From Hanstruepera flava (lineage in GTDB: Bacteria > Bacteroidota > Bacteroidia > Flavobacteriales > Flavobacteriaceae), in the NCBI RefSeq assembly GCF_023634025.1, contig NZ_JALJCW010000001.1:1521467-1585466 (forward strand): a stretch of 64,000 bases of DNA, in the 5' to 3' direction. The notes beneath the pieces were generated by a model. The model ran no database searches, had not been told where the DNA came from, and worked only from the letters and a program-made list of their open reading frames with translations. The position numbers were made by a program, and so were the translations under genes. This document shows positions 43,795 to 53,299 of this stretch, in pieces; the stretch's first letter is position 1, and each line of letters starts with the position of its first letter.

Positions 43795-45045
43795 ATGCAG
43801 GATGTAAATACAGATGTTTTAATAATAGGAGCTGGTCCTTCAGGTTCTGTTGCTTCAGCCTATTTGCATAACAAAGGGTTAGATATTAAAGTAGTTGAAA
43901 AAAGTAAATTTCCACGTTTTGTTATTGGTGAAAGTCTGTTGCCAAGATGCATGGACCATTTTGAAGAAGTTGGTTTATTAAGTGCGCTGAAAGCCGGTGG
44001 ATTTGAAATTAAAAGAGGTGCACGTTTTTTAAGAGATGATATTGTATGTAATTTCGACTTTAGTAAAAAACATACCAAAGGTTGGGATTGGACGTGGCAA
44101 GTTCCAAGAGCTGATTTTGACAATTTATTAGTTGAAGAATTAATTAGAAAAGGTGTAGATATTTCGTTTGAACATGAGGTAGTTGCTGTTGATTTTGATG
44201 AAACTGGAAATTCAAAAACTGAAGTGAAAGACGAACATGGAAATAGCTATAATATTCATGCAAAGTTTATTGTTGATTCTAGTGGTTGGGGACGTGTTCT
44301 ACCTCGATTGTTAGATTTAGACAAGCCATCAACAATTCCAGAGCATTCATCTATTTTTGGTCATGTAAAAGATATCAATAGGCCAGAAGGTGAGGAAGGT
44401 ACACTTATTACTTTTGATGTATTGAGTAAAGACACTTGGTTATGGGTTATACCATTTTCTAATGGCGATACAAGTATTGGATTTGTTGGTAAAAATGAAT
44501 TTATAGACTCTTTTGAGGGCACAACAGAAGAGCGTTTGAAAGCTATGCTTAAAGAATCTGATTATTACCACGAACGTTTTAAAGACGCCCCTTTTTTATT
44601 CGAACCAAAGAGTATTAGAAATTATTCTTCTGCGGTAAAGCAATTCTATGGTAAAGGTTTTGCTTTAACTGGGAATAGTGCTGAATTTTTAGATCCTGTG
44701 TTTTCGTCAGGTGTTACTTTTGCAACAGAATCTGCTTTACAAGCATCAAAATTAATATCAAAACAGCTTAATGGAGAAACAGTAGATTGGGAGGAGGACT
44801 ATACTAATTATATTAAATATGGAGTTGATGTTTTTGCAACTTATGTAAAGGAATGGTACACAGGTAATTTGCAAACATTATTTTTTCATAGACCAGAAAA
44901 CCCAGAAGTTAAAAGACAAATTTGTGCCGTTTTAGCAGGCTATGTATGGGATAAAACAAATCCTTTTGTTACTAAACATGACCGTTTAGTTAAAACTATG
45001 GCACATATCATCAACATGGAGCAAGAAAAAAGCGAGTCTGTTTAG
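43795..45045 (+). CDS. Flavin-dependent halogenase-like monooxygenase
   Basis: This 416-residue FAD enzyme has IIGAGPSGSVA (residues 12-17 GxGxxG) and the WxWxIP signature as WLWVIP at 215-220, the hallmark of FADH2-dependent halogenases that blocks ordinary monooxygenation. KSKFPRFVIGESLLP is also typical. A Lys at about 73 (FEIKRGARF) could be the catalytic Lys. Some flexirubins are chlorinated on the aryl ring, so ring chlorination is the likely role; hydroxylation cannot be excluded. It is divergent from the lyase gene. Confidence 0.8.
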   Translation: MQDVNTDVLIIGAGPSGSVASAYLHNKGLDIKVVEKSKFPRFVIGESLLPRCMDHFEEVGLLSALKAGGFEIKRGARFLRDDIVCNFDFSKKHTKGWDWTWQVPRADFDNLLVEELIRKGVDISFEHEVVAVDFDETGNSKTEVKDEHGNSYNIHAKFIVDSSGWGRVLPRLLDLDKPSTIPEHSSIFGHVKDINRPEGEEGTLITFDVLSKDTWLWVIPFSNGDTSIGFVGKNEFIDSFEGTTEERLKAMLKESDYYHERFKDAPFLFEPKSIRNYSSAVKQFYGKGFALTGNSAEFLDPVFSSGVTFATESALQASKLISKQLNGETVDWEEDYTNYIKYGVDVFATYVKEWYTGNLQTLFFHRPENPEVKRQICAVLAGYVWDKTNPFVTKHDRLVKTMAHIINMEQEKSESV

Positions 45046-45055
45046 TACTCGCTTT
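45029..45055 (+). terminator. Terminator overlapping the halogenase stop codon
   Basis: AAAGCGAGT (45029-45037) pairs with ACTCGCTTT (45047-45055) around a 9-base loop that contains the stop codon. The downstream arm runs into a short T-rich tract. The 5' arm lies in the last codons of the gene. Confidence 0.6.
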
Positions 45056-45082
45056 CTTTATAAAGACACTAAATAAAAGGTC

Positions 45083-45685
45083 TTATTTCGTGTTTTTATA
45101 CATATCTTTCACTACTTTTCGTGCTAAAATAATGTAGGCATCTGCAATACGCTGTCCAGAGTTAAAATCGTAACCACCATTTCCAGCGCCTTCTACTTTA
45201 GTATAATCTACCGAAAAAATAATGTCGTCAGGGCTATCGTTTTTAAACACATCTATAGTAACCTCAATTTTAGAATTCTTTCTAACTACACCTACATTAT
45301 AACCAGGATAAATAAATGTTGTGTGAATTCTCATAGTATATTCAGCACTTCCTAAATCTCTGTCAACTTTTACAGCACCATCTTTATACCTGTCGTTAAA
45401 TGTTTCTATAAATCTTGGCTCATAATACTCTTCTCTATCTGAAAACCAAGAGGCTTTGAATTTCTCACCTGAACCAGGTTCTTTTTCATTTCTGTCAGCC
45501 ATTTTATCTTCTAAAAAGGCTTCTTCAGAATCATATTTTGGAATTTCTAAATCTGAATAGTCAAATTCAAGAGTGTATTCTGTTATACCTTTTAAATCCA
45601 TCCAGTCACCTTTAGTGACTTTAGATTTTTGGGCTGCTAGTGATGTAGTAACGAGTAATACTGTAATAAAAAAAATGTTTTTCAT
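45083..45685 (-). CDS. Secreted protein of unknown function
   Basis: MKNIFFITVLLVTTSLAAQ is a signal peptide. The rest is acidic, with a beta-rich domain including AEYTMRIHTTFIYPGYN and IEVTIDVFKNDSPDDI, possibly a lipocalin- or DUF-type fold, ending in a helix (AYIILARKVVKDMY). I use the ATG at 45685, which gives a clean signal peptide. No catalytic motif is seen. Confidence 0.6.
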   Translation of the reverse strand: MKNIFFITVLLVTTSLAAQKSKVTKGDWMDLKGITEYTLEFDYSDLEIPKYDSEEAFLEDKMADRNEKEPGSGEKFKASWFSDREEYYEPRFIETFNDRYKDGAVKVDRDLGSAEYTMRIHTTFIYPGYNVGVVRKNSKIEVTIDVFKNDSPDDIIFSVDYTKVEGAGNGGYDFNSGQRIADAYIILARKVVKDMYKNTK

Positions 45686-45796
45686 GATAATAGTTATTTG
45701 ATTAAGCACTGCAATATAAAATAACTTTAGTTTTAAATATATACGACGAACTACGTATTTTTAAAATAATGGAAAACAGGTAATAACTAATTAGCC

Positions 45797-46756
45797 TTAA
45801 GAATTCTGAAGTGTTTTCTTTTCCAGATTAGTTAACATTTCATTGGTAATGGCATCCAAGTCGAATTCATGGCTCCAATTCCAGTGTTTTCTGGCTTCAT
45901 TATCGTCTATACTTTTAGGCCACGAATCTGCAATATCTTGACGAAAATCAGGAGCGTAGGAAATTGTGAAATCTGAGAGCTGTTTTTTAATAGATTCAGC
46001 AACTTCTCTAGGTGTAAAACTAATAGCAGCTAGATTGTAAGCCGATCTAATTTTAATAGATTCAGTAGGTGCTTGCATAATGTCCACTGTTGCTTTTATG
46101 GCATCATCCATAAACATCATAGGGAGTTCAGTTTCTTCAGTTAAAAAACATTCATAATGGCCATCAGAAAGGGCTTTATGATAAATATCAACAGCATAAT
46201 CTGTTGTGCCACCACCAGGAAGTGTCTTGTGGCTAATAATACCTGGATAACGAATGCTTCTTACATCAACATTATACTTGTTAAAATAATATTCACACCA
46301 ACGCTCGCCTACTTGTTTAGTTATGCCATAAACTGTTGAGGGTTCCATAACAGTATATTGTGGTGTATTAACCTTTGGAGTGGTTGGGCCGAAAACGGCT
46401 ATACTTGACGGCCAGAATACTTTTTTAATAAATCCTTCTTTTGCCAAGTTTAAAACATGAAATAATGAATTCATGTTTAAATCCCACGCTTTCATTGGAT
46501 ATTTTTCTCCTGTTGCACTTAACATGGCAGCCATTAAATAAACGGTATTGATTTCGTATTTTTCAATACATATTTTAAGGCTGGCATAGTCTTGGGCATC
46601 TAAAATTTCGAATAAACCAGAATTAACAATATCTAAATTATTATAGCTTATATCGCTTGCAACCACTTGATTGTCGCCATAGATATGTCGTAATTTTGTG
46701 GTTAATTCAGAACCTATTTGACCACAAGCTCCAATGATTAAAATTTTCGGATTCAT
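45797..46756 (-). CDS. L-threonine 3-dehydrogenase, short-chain (SDR) type
   Basis: This 319-residue extended SDR has NAD motif IIGACGQIGSEL, catalytic Tyr-Lys in YGITKQVGE, SSIAVFG and the GGGTTDYAVDIYHKAL segment characteristic of the Flavobacterium-type L-threonine dehydrogenase. It oxidises L-threonine to 2-amino-3-oxobutyrate. It is distinct from the zinc-dependent medium-chain Tdh of enteric bacteria. A single-gene unit; a -7-like element lies 23 bases upstream. Confidence 0.85.
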   Translation of the reverse strand: MNPKILIIGACGQIGSELTTKLRHIYGDNQVVASDISYNNLDIVNSGLFEILDAQDYASLKICIEKYEINTVYLMAAMLSATGEKYPMKAWDLNMNSLFHVLNLAKEGFIKKVFWPSSIAVFGPTTPKVNTPQYTVMEPSTVYGITKQVGERWCEYYFNKYNVDVRSIRYPGIISHKTLPGGGTTDYAVDIYHKALSDGHYECFLTEETELPMMFMDDAIKATVDIMQAPTESIKIRSAYNLAAISFTPREVAESIKKQLSDFTISYAPDFRQDIADSWPKSIDDNEARKHWNWSHEFDLDAITNEMLTNLEKKTLQNS

Positions 46757-46778
46757 TAATTGAATATTAAAGGGACTT

Positions 46779-46786
46779 CAAAAATA
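46779..46786 (-). promoter_or_regulatory. Candidate -7 element of the threonine dehydrogenase gene
   Basis: The minus strand reads TATTTTTG, an exact TAnnTTTG, 22 bases before the ATG. No -33 TTG at 19 bases. Confidence 0.35.
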
Positions 46787-46881
46787 ATAAGATTTTCATG
46801 ATGTTTCCCTAATTTTAACGTAAAAAAAGAACCAAAAATTAAAGTATTGTTATTATTCTAAAATGAAAGCTCTTAATACAA

Positions 46882-46889
46882 TATATTTG
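46882..46889 (+). promoter_or_regulatory. Candidate -7 element of the lipoprotein gene at 46910
   Basis: TATATTTG matches TAnnTTTG exactly, 20 bases before the ATG. No -33 TTG at the standard distance. Confidence 0.4.
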
Positions 46890-46909
46890 TATTGAAAATT
46901 TAAGTTTTT

Positions 46910-47422
46910 ATGCGATTTATTTCTTTTCTAATTATAATACTACTTTGTTCATGCCAAGATTCTAAAAGTGATAGTGTTGAAGAAACTTCATTAAGCTCAA
47001 CAGTTGAAGTTGTTTCTAAAGACGATGTCCAATCTTTGAATTATACGGAGTTTGTAATAGATGCCAAAGTAGAACGTGCTATTAGCGGTTGGGAAAAATA
47101 CAATGAGCTTCAAAAAGTAATAGTTGATATTAAAGAAGGGAACTTAACCTTTTTAAGGGATAATAATGAAATTGTTGTTGCCTTAATTCAAGAGTTAAAA
47201 TCCACTATTCCAGAAAAAGTAAATTCTCCTCATGTTATGGCTAGAATTATAGCTCTGGAAACTAAAATTTTTAAATTAGAAAGCAATGTTAACCTTTCAA
47301 ATGCCAACAAAGAAAATGTGCTTTATGCTATAAAAGAAGTTCTGGTTGCCTTTTCTAATTTTAATCTACAAATGAACAAAAAGCTGGAAAAAGAATCGCA
47401 AAATATCCAAAGACCGCAGTAA
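46910..47422 (+). CDS. Small lipoprotein of unknown function
   Basis: MRFISFLIIILLCSC is a lipoprotein signal (Cys at 15). The remainder of the 170 residues is acidic at first and then helical (EVVALIQELKSTIPEKV, HVMARIIALETKIFKLE). No family recognised. It stands alone between threonine dehydrogenase (divergent) and a large T9SS protein. Confidence 0.65.
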   Translation: MRFISFLIIILLCSCQDSKSDSVEETSLSSTVEVVSKDDVQSLNYTEFVIDAKVERAISGWEKYNELQKVIVDIKEGNLTFLRDNNEIVVALIQELKSTIPEKVNSPHVMARIIALETKIFKLESNVNLSNANKENVLYAIKEVLVAFSNFNLQMNKKLEKESQNIQRPQ

Positions 47423-47492
47423 ACATTTAATAATTAGCAAGTTTAAAAGCATTTTTTTACGATTATCTGCTGTTATTTATATCAATTTGTGC

Positions 47493-47500
47493 TATTTTTG
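47493..47500 (+). promoter_or_regulatory. Candidate -7 element of the BNR/T9SS protein gene
   Basis: TATTTTTG is an exact TAnnTTTG, 79 bases before the ATG at 47580. Confidence 0.35.
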
Positions 47501-47579
47501 GAAACCAAATTTATTTTGAATCAAGTCCTAAATTTTCATTTTTAGTTTTTAAGGCTTGCTTCAGTTAAAAAAATTAAAA

Positions 47580-50500
47580 ATGAAAAAGACACTACTTCTA
47601 ATTTTTGCGCTATCATTTAGTATAACTTTTGCCCAATTCAATCAAGATGCACCTTGGATGAAAGATTTAAATGTGGAGCAAAGGCGAAACTCTAACCCTG
47701 TTACTTTTCAAGAAATTGTTGATGCTTTTAATACGTATTGGGAAACTAGAGATCCCAATGTAAAAGGCAGTGGGTTTAAACCTTTTAAACGTTGGGAAAA
47801 TTATTGGAAAAATTTTGTAGATGAAAATGGTGTATTGCCAACAGAAGAAGCGTTGTGGAATACATGGCAAGATTTTCAGAATGAAAACCAAAACAGAAGA
47901 ATTGTTGACGAAAGTGATTGGCAACCTGTTGGCCCCTTTACTCATACCAATACTGGATCGTGGTCATCTGGTCAAGGTCGTGTTAACTCCATAATTGTAG
48001 ATCCCAACAACCCTAACACTTACTATAGTGGTGCACCAGCAGGTGGTTTGTGGAAATCAACAGATGCTGGAACAACATGGAGCACAACAACAGATGCTCT
48101 ACCTCAAATAGGTGTATCTGGAATTGCTGTAGATTATAATGATTCTAATACTATTTATATTGCTACTGGTGATGATGATGCAGGAGATTCTTCTTGTGTT
48201 GGTGTTATGAAATCTACTGATGGTGGAATGACATGGAATACAACAGGATTGAGCCCTGTTAACACACCAGGTTCAATGAACGATATTTATATTCATCCTA
48301 CTAACTCAAATATATTATGGGTTGCTACAAGTGGTGGTGTTTACAAAACGACTAATGCTGGGACAACTTGGTCAAATTCTAATGGAACAGCTAATTTAAA
48401 TATTAAGGACATAAAAATTCATCCAACGAATCCTAACATTATTTATGCGGTAACAACTAATCGTTTTTACAAATCAACTAATGGAGGAGATACCTTTAAT
48501 GTTATTATAGGCCATGGTCTACCTACTTCTTCTGCTAGAATGGTTATTGACATAACACCGGACAATCCAGCTGTGGTTTATCTTTTAGCTGCGAATAACT
48601 CTTGGGGTTTTCAAGGCTTATATAAATCTTCTAACGAGGGGGCAGATTTTACTGTTGTTGCCAGTCAAGGTACTGTTGGCGATATTTTTGAGAGCACACA
48701 AGCTTGGTATGACATGGCTCTAGCTGTATCTGATATTGATGAAGATGAAGTTTATGTTGGGGTATTAAATGTTTGGAAAACAGGTAATAGCGGATTAACC
48801 TTTACTAAAATTAATAACTGGAATGCGCCATTTACTTCAACTTATACTCATGCCGATATTCATTTACTGCGTTTTTATAATGGAAATCTATTTGTTGGGT
48901 CAGATGGTGGATTCTATAAATCTACAGACTCCGCTGCCAGTTTTTCTGATTTAACCGCTGGTATGCAAATTAGTCAGTTTTATAAAATTGCTGTTTCAAA
49001 ACAATCATCAGATAAAATGGTAGGAGGTTTACAAGATAATGGTGGTCATGCTTTTAACAATAATCAATGGCAGAATTACTATGGTGCAGACGGAATGGAT
49101 ACAGCAATAGACCCTAATGATTCAAATGCCTATTACGGATTCACCCAATTTGGAGGCTCGTTAAATATTTCAACTTCTGCTGGTGGTGAATTAAGTAGTC
49201 AAGTTAGTTCACCAAGTGGCGAGCAAGGGAATTGGGTTACACCATTGGTTATGAACAGTAATAGTGAATTATATGCTGGTTTTTCAAGTCTATATAAGTT
49301 AAACGGTTCAAGTTGGCAGGCAGTCTCATCAAGTTTAGGGACTAATATTGATCAGCTGGAAATAGACGATTTAAACCCAGACAATATATATGTGGCTACT
49401 AATAATACACTGCGTAAAAGCACCAATAGAGGGTTGAGTTTTACTAATGTTGAAACGTTTTCTTCAAATATTACGTCAATTGAGGTTAATACAAATGATA
49501 GCAGTATTGTTTATGTTACCACTAGTGGTACATCTACAGGTCGTGTTTATAAATCGATAGATGGTGGAAATAATTTCGCTAATATTACAGGTAGCTTACC
49601 AAGCGTAACAAAGAATTGTATTAAACATCAAAATTTACATTCTCAAAACCCTTTGTATTTAGCTACAAGTTTAGGAGTTTATCGTTATGACGACACTTCT
49701 GGAGATTGGGAATTGTTTAATAACAATCTGCCTAATGTTACAGTTACTGATCTCGAAATCAATGTGTTTGATGATACCATTACAGCATCTACCTATGGTC
49801 GTGGAATTTGGCAATCACCAATTCCAGTTGAAATCCCATCAGACGATGTGAAGTTGCTTGAGGTTACAGGATTAACATCATCTGTAAGTTGTGATAGTTC
49901 AATTATGGCTCAAGTAAATGTTGAAAACAATGGGCAAAATACCATTAATACCGTTTCGGTTACTTATTTTGTTGATAACACACCAACAAGTTTTGATTGG
50001 ACAGGGACTATTGTTCCAGGAAATACCCAACTAATTGACATCCCAGAATTTACAGTAAGTAGTGGTTCACATGATTTTTATGTAAGTACTACTGTTGTAA
50101 ATGACGCTTATGAATTAAACAACAATTCAGAACAGTTTTTAATTTATGCCAATGAATTGGGTACACCTAATCAAGTAAACGAATTTGAAACACCTGAAGA
50201 ACAATTATTGGTAATCGATGAAGGCACCTCGGGACAATACTGGGAAAAAGGTGTGCCAACAGGCCGGTTTTTAAGTTCCACAAATTCAGGAACTAAAGTA
50301 TATGGCACTAACTTATCTGGCGACCATGACAATGGTATTAAAAGCTATTTAATTTCCAACTGTTACGATTTAACCAATATATCTAGCCCAGAATTATCAT
50401 TTTATATGGCTTACGAATTGGAAGAAGATTGGGATATTGTTTATGTTGAGTATTCAACCGATTCAGGAATATCTTGGAATCTTTTAGGGTCGGCAAACGA

Positions 50501-50987
50501 TCCAAATTGGTACAATAGCGATACTACAGCCGGAGAGAACAATACATGTTTTAACTGTCCTGGAGCACAATGGACAGGAATAAGTTTCCAAATGCAGGAG
50601 TATGTTTATAGTTTAACCAACTTTACAAATGAGTCTAATATTATGTTTAGAATTGTGTTCCATTCTGATGCTGCTGTTGTTGAAGAAGGTGCTATAGTAG
50701 ATGATTTTGTGGTTCGCGGTACGTTAAGTACAGATGAGTTTTCTGCAGATGCATTCAGCATTTATCCAAACCCATCAAGTAGCGTATTTAATATTAAAAT
50801 GAAACAAGCTAATACGTTTGATTTTGAAGTGTATAATATTTCAGGGCAACGCATTATGCAAAATAGAAATATAAATCCATCAGGGGACAGCTATGCTTTA
50901 GACATGAGTAATTATGCTTCCGGCGTTTATTTCTTGAGACTAACGTCTAACAAAGCAACAGTAACTAAAAAGCTTATTTTGAATTAA
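47580..50987 (+). CDS. Large secreted BNR/VPS10-type propeller protein with T9SS sorting domain
   Basis: After signal peptide MKKTLLLIFALSFSITFAQ, about 700 residues carry BNR/Asp-box-like repeats (STDAGTTWS, STDGGMTWN, TTNAGTTWS, STNGGDTF), as in sialidase- and VPS10-type propellers. A CARDB/PKD-like segment (VNVENNGQNTINTVSVTYFV) and a MAM-like jelly roll (ELSFYMAYELEEDWDIVYVEY) follow. The C-terminal 75 residues are a T9SS sorting domain (FSIYPNPSSSVFNI). The ATG at 47580 gives the signal peptide. Likely an extracellular hydrolase or binding protein; no active site is evident. Confidence 0.85.
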   Translation: MKKTLLLIFALSFSITFAQFNQDAPWMKDLNVEQRRNSNPVTFQEIVDAFNTYWETRDPNVKGSGFKPFKRWENYWKNFVDENGVLPTEEALWNTWQDFQNENQNRRIVDESDWQPVGPFTHTNTGSWSSGQGRVNSIIVDPNNPNTYYSGAPAGGLWKSTDAGTTWSTTTDALPQIGVSGIAVDYNDSNTIYIATGDDDAGDSSCVGVMKSTDGGMTWNTTGLSPVNTPGSMNDIYIHPTNSNILWVATSGGVYKTTNAGTTWSNSNGTANLNIKDIKIHPTNPNIIYAVTTNRFYKSTNGGDTFNVIIGHGLPTSSARMVIDITPDNPAVVYLLAANNSWGFQGLYKSSNEGADFTVVASQGTVGDIFESTQAWYDMALAVSDIDEDEVYVGVLNVWKTGNSGLTFTKINNWNAPFTSTYTHADIHLLRFYNGNLFVGSDGGFYKSTDSAASFSDLTAGMQISQFYKIAVSKQSSDKMVGGLQDNGGHAFNNNQWQNYYGADGMDTAIDPNDSNAYYGFTQFGGSLNISTSAGGELSSQVSSPSGEQGNWVTPLVMNSNSELYAGFSSLYKLNGSSWQAVSSSLGTNIDQLEIDDLNPDNIYVATNNTLRKSTNRGLSFTNVETFSSNITSIEVNTNDSSIVYVTTSGTSTGRVYKSIDGGNNFANITGSLPSVTKNCIKHQNLHSQNPLYLATSLGVYRYDDTSGDWELFNNNLPNVTVTDLEINVFDDTITASTYGRGIWQSPIPVEIPSDDVKLLEVTGLTSSVSCDSSIMAQVNVENNGQNTINTVSVTYFVDNTPTSFDWTGTIVPGNTQLIDIPEFTVSSGSHDFYVSTTVVNDAYELNNNSEQFLIYANELGTPNQVNEFETPEEQLLVIDEGTSGQYWEKGVPTGRFLSSTNSGTKVYGTNLSGDHDNGIKSYLISNCYDLTNISSPELSFYMAYELEEDWDIVYVEYSTDSGISWNLLGSANDPNWYNSDTTAGENNTCFNCPGAQWTGISFQMQEYVYSLTNFTNESNIMFRIVFHSDAAVVEEGAIVDDFVVRGTLSTDEFSADAFSIYPNPSSSVFNIKMKQANTFDFEVYNISGQRIMQNRNINPSGDSYALDMSNYASGVYFLRLTSNKATVTKKLILN

Positions 50988-51011
50988 AAATATACTTTTA
51001 TATTTGCTCAT

Positions 51012-51042
51012 AAGCGTCTTCTAATTCAGAAGACGCTTTTTT
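51012..51042 (+). terminator. Terminator after the BNR/T9SS gene
   Basis: An 11-base perfect stem, AAGCGTCTTCT (51012-51022) with AGAAGACGCTT (51028-51038), encloses AATTC and is followed by a T run. Confidence 0.85.
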
Positions 51043-51131
51043 TATCTTAATGTTTTGTTAATCTGCTATAAAACATGGTTTTCAAGACCTAAATAATAGT
51101 AAATTAGGGTTCGAAAATTAAACACAAACTT

Positions 51132-53231
51132 ATGAGAACTAATTTAAAAAACATGTCATTTTTAAGTGCTGTAGTCTTTTTGGGCTTGGTAGCTTGTAAA
51201 AATGATGCTAAAGAAGAAACAGCTATTGTTGAAGAAGAGGCTATTCCAGGAATTAACATGGATTATGTAGATACTTCAGTAAAGCCTAGCGAAGACTTCT
51301 TTAAATACGTAAACGGAAAATGGTTGGAAACCAATGAAATTCCAGACGATAGAACATCTTGGGGAAGCTTTGCCGAGTTACGCAAAAAAACAGATGCCGA
51401 CGCATTAAGTATTCTTGAGTCAGCAATGTCTGACAACAAAGACCTCGAGAAAATTCAAATCTTACCAGGTTCAGATCAAGAAAAAGCAGTACACTACTAC
51501 CAAACCATAATGGATACTGTTGGCAGAAACGAACAAGGTTTGGACCCAATTAAACCTTATTTAGCCAAAATTGAAGCCATCCAGAATATTGAAGACCTTC
51601 AAAATTATATGATAGAAATGGAACCCGTTGGAGGTGGAGGCCTTTATGGTTTTGGAGTTGGAGCAGACCCTAAAGATAGTAACAGGAATGTTGGTTATTT
51701 AGGAGGTGGTAGTACAGGTTTGCCAGATAGAGATTATTATATAAAAGATGATGAAGACTCTAAAGAAAAGCGCAAAATGTATGTCGATCATATTACACGT
51801 ATGTTGCAGTTTTTAGGTGAAGATGAAACGAGTGCAAAACAAGAAGCAGAACAAATATTAGCTTTTGAAACTCGAATTGCAGAAGCTAAAATGGATAAAG
51901 TAGATCGTCGTGATGCGCGTAAGCGTTATAACCCAAGATCTATTGAGCAAGTTCAAGATATGGTTCCGGCTGTAGATTGGAACAAGTTTTTTAACGGTAT
52001 TGGCGTAAAAGAAATCGATACGGTTATTATAGGTGATATCAATTACTTTAAGACGCTGCAAACTATCCTTGCTGAAAACAATGTATCCGATTGGAAAGCT
52101 TATTTGCGCTGGAACGGTTTTAGAGGTTCAGCAGGATTTTTAAGTACCGATATAGAAAAGGCCAATTGGGAGTTTTATGGCCGTGATTTGAATGGTGCCA
52201 AAAAGCAACGTGCAAGAGACGAGCGTGCTTTGGCAGCATTAAATGGTACAATTGGTGAGGCTTTAGGTAAATTATACGTGGACAAAATGTTCCCGCCTGA
52301 AGCGAAGGTAAAAGCAGAAAACATGATTAAAAATGTGATTTTAGCTTTCGAACATCGTATTAATAATCTGGATTGGATGAGCGAAGAAACCAAAGCTAAA
52401 GCCATTGAAAAATTAAGAGCGACAAAAATTAAAATAGCCTATCCAGATAAGTGGAAAGACTATTCGGCATTAGAAATAAAAAGTGTTGAAGAAGGTGGTT
52501 CATATCTACAAAACAATATGAATGCCAGAGAGTGGAACTTTAAAAAGGATTTAGATAAATTAGGAAAACCAGTAGATAAAAGCGAATGGTACATGGCACC
52601 ACAAGTTGTGAATGCTTATTTCAATCCTGCTTTTAACGAAATTGTTTTTCCAGCAGCTATTTTACAGCCACCATTTTACAATTATAAAGCAGACGACGCC
52701 GTAAATTACGGTGGAATAGGAGCGGTTATTGGTCATGAAATATCGCATAGTTTTGATGATTCTGGAGCACGTTATGATAAAGATGGAAATTTGAATAACT
52801 GGTGGACCGATGAGGATTTAGAGCAATTTGAGGCTTTAGGAGCTGCGTTGGCAGACCAATATAGTGCTATTGAAGTATTACCAGATGTAAACATTAACGG
52901 TAAATTTACTTTAGGAGAAAATATTGGTGATTTAGGTGGTGTTTTAGCAGCTTATGATGCCTTGCAAATGAGCTTTGAAAAAAATGGTAGGCCAGAGAAT
53001 ATTGATGGTTTAACACCAGAGCAACGTTTCTTTATGAGCTGGGCAACTGTTTGGCGTATTAAAATGCGTGACGATGCCTTGAAGACTCGAATTAAAACCG
53101 ACCCACACTCGCCAGGAATGAATAGAGCAGTGCAGCCACTTTTAAATGTTGATGCGTTTTATGAGGCCTTTGATATTAAAGAAGGCGATAGCATGTATAT
53201 TGCTCCAGAGAAGCGCGTACGAATTTGGTAA
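51132..53231 (+). CDS. M13 family metallopeptidase (PepO/neprilysin-like), lipoprotein
   Basis: This 699-residue zinc endopeptidase has the zinc motif HEISH at about 535-539 (VIGHEISHSFDDSG), the third ligand in ENIGDLGG (Glu near 596), and the C-terminal RVIW-like tail found in M13 peptidases. The N-terminus is a lipoprotein signal (FLGLVAC), so it is anchored in the membrane facing the periplasm or surface. It degrades peptides below about 40 residues. Single gene flanked by terminators. Confidence 0.92.
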   Translation: MRTNLKNMSFLSAVVFLGLVACKNDAKEETAIVEEEAIPGINMDYVDTSVKPSEDFFKYVNGKWLETNEIPDDRTSWGSFAELRKKTDADALSILESAMSDNKDLEKIQILPGSDQEKAVHYYQTIMDTVGRNEQGLDPIKPYLAKIEAIQNIEDLQNYMIEMEPVGGGGLYGFGVGADPKDSNRNVGYLGGGSTGLPDRDYYIKDDEDSKEKRKMYVDHITRMLQFLGEDETSAKQEAEQILAFETRIAEAKMDKVDRRDARKRYNPRSIEQVQDMVPAVDWNKFFNGIGVKEIDTVIIGDINYFKTLQTILAENNVSDWKAYLRWNGFRGSAGFLSTDIEKANWEFYGRDLNGAKKQRARDERALAALNGTIGEALGKLYVDKMFPPEAKVKAENMIKNVILAFEHRINNLDWMSEETKAKAIEKLRATKIKIAYPDKWKDYSALEIKSVEEGGSYLQNNMNAREWNFKKDLDKLGKPVDKSEWYMAPQVVNAYFNPAFNEIVFPAAILQPPFYNYKADDAVNYGGIGAVIGHEISHSFDDSGARYDKDGNLNNWWTDEDLEQFEALGAALADQYSAIEVLPDVNINGKFTLGENIGDLGGVLAAYDALQMSFEKNGRPENIDGLTPEQRFFMSWATVWRIKMRDDALKTRIKTDPHSPGMNRAVQPLLNVDAFYEAFDIKEGDSMYIAPEKRVRIW

Positions 53232-53250
53232 ATTGTGATTTCTTTACAAT

Positions 53251-53284
53251 AAAAAAAGCAGCTTTTAAAGCTGCTTTTTTTTAT
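53251..53284. terminator. Bidirectional terminator between convergent genes
   Basis: A strong palindrome, A-run plus GCAGC and its complement GCTGC plus T-run, lies between the M13 peptidase and the TPR gene on the opposite strand. Both directions end in a T run. Confidence 0.8.
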
Positions 53285-53299
53285 TATTTAAAAGTCTTT

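Noticed and set aside
47667..47945. 92-codon minus-strand frame inside the BNR/T9SS gene
   Set aside because: Antisense to a clearly coding region with signal peptide and repeats; composition is that of a shadow frame.
51103..51118. TTAGGGTTCGAAAATT resembling the 12-bp regulator repeat
   Set aside because: It is a single copy with a mismatch, in the opposite orientation relative to the M13 peptidase gene and too close to its start; chance similarity is likely.
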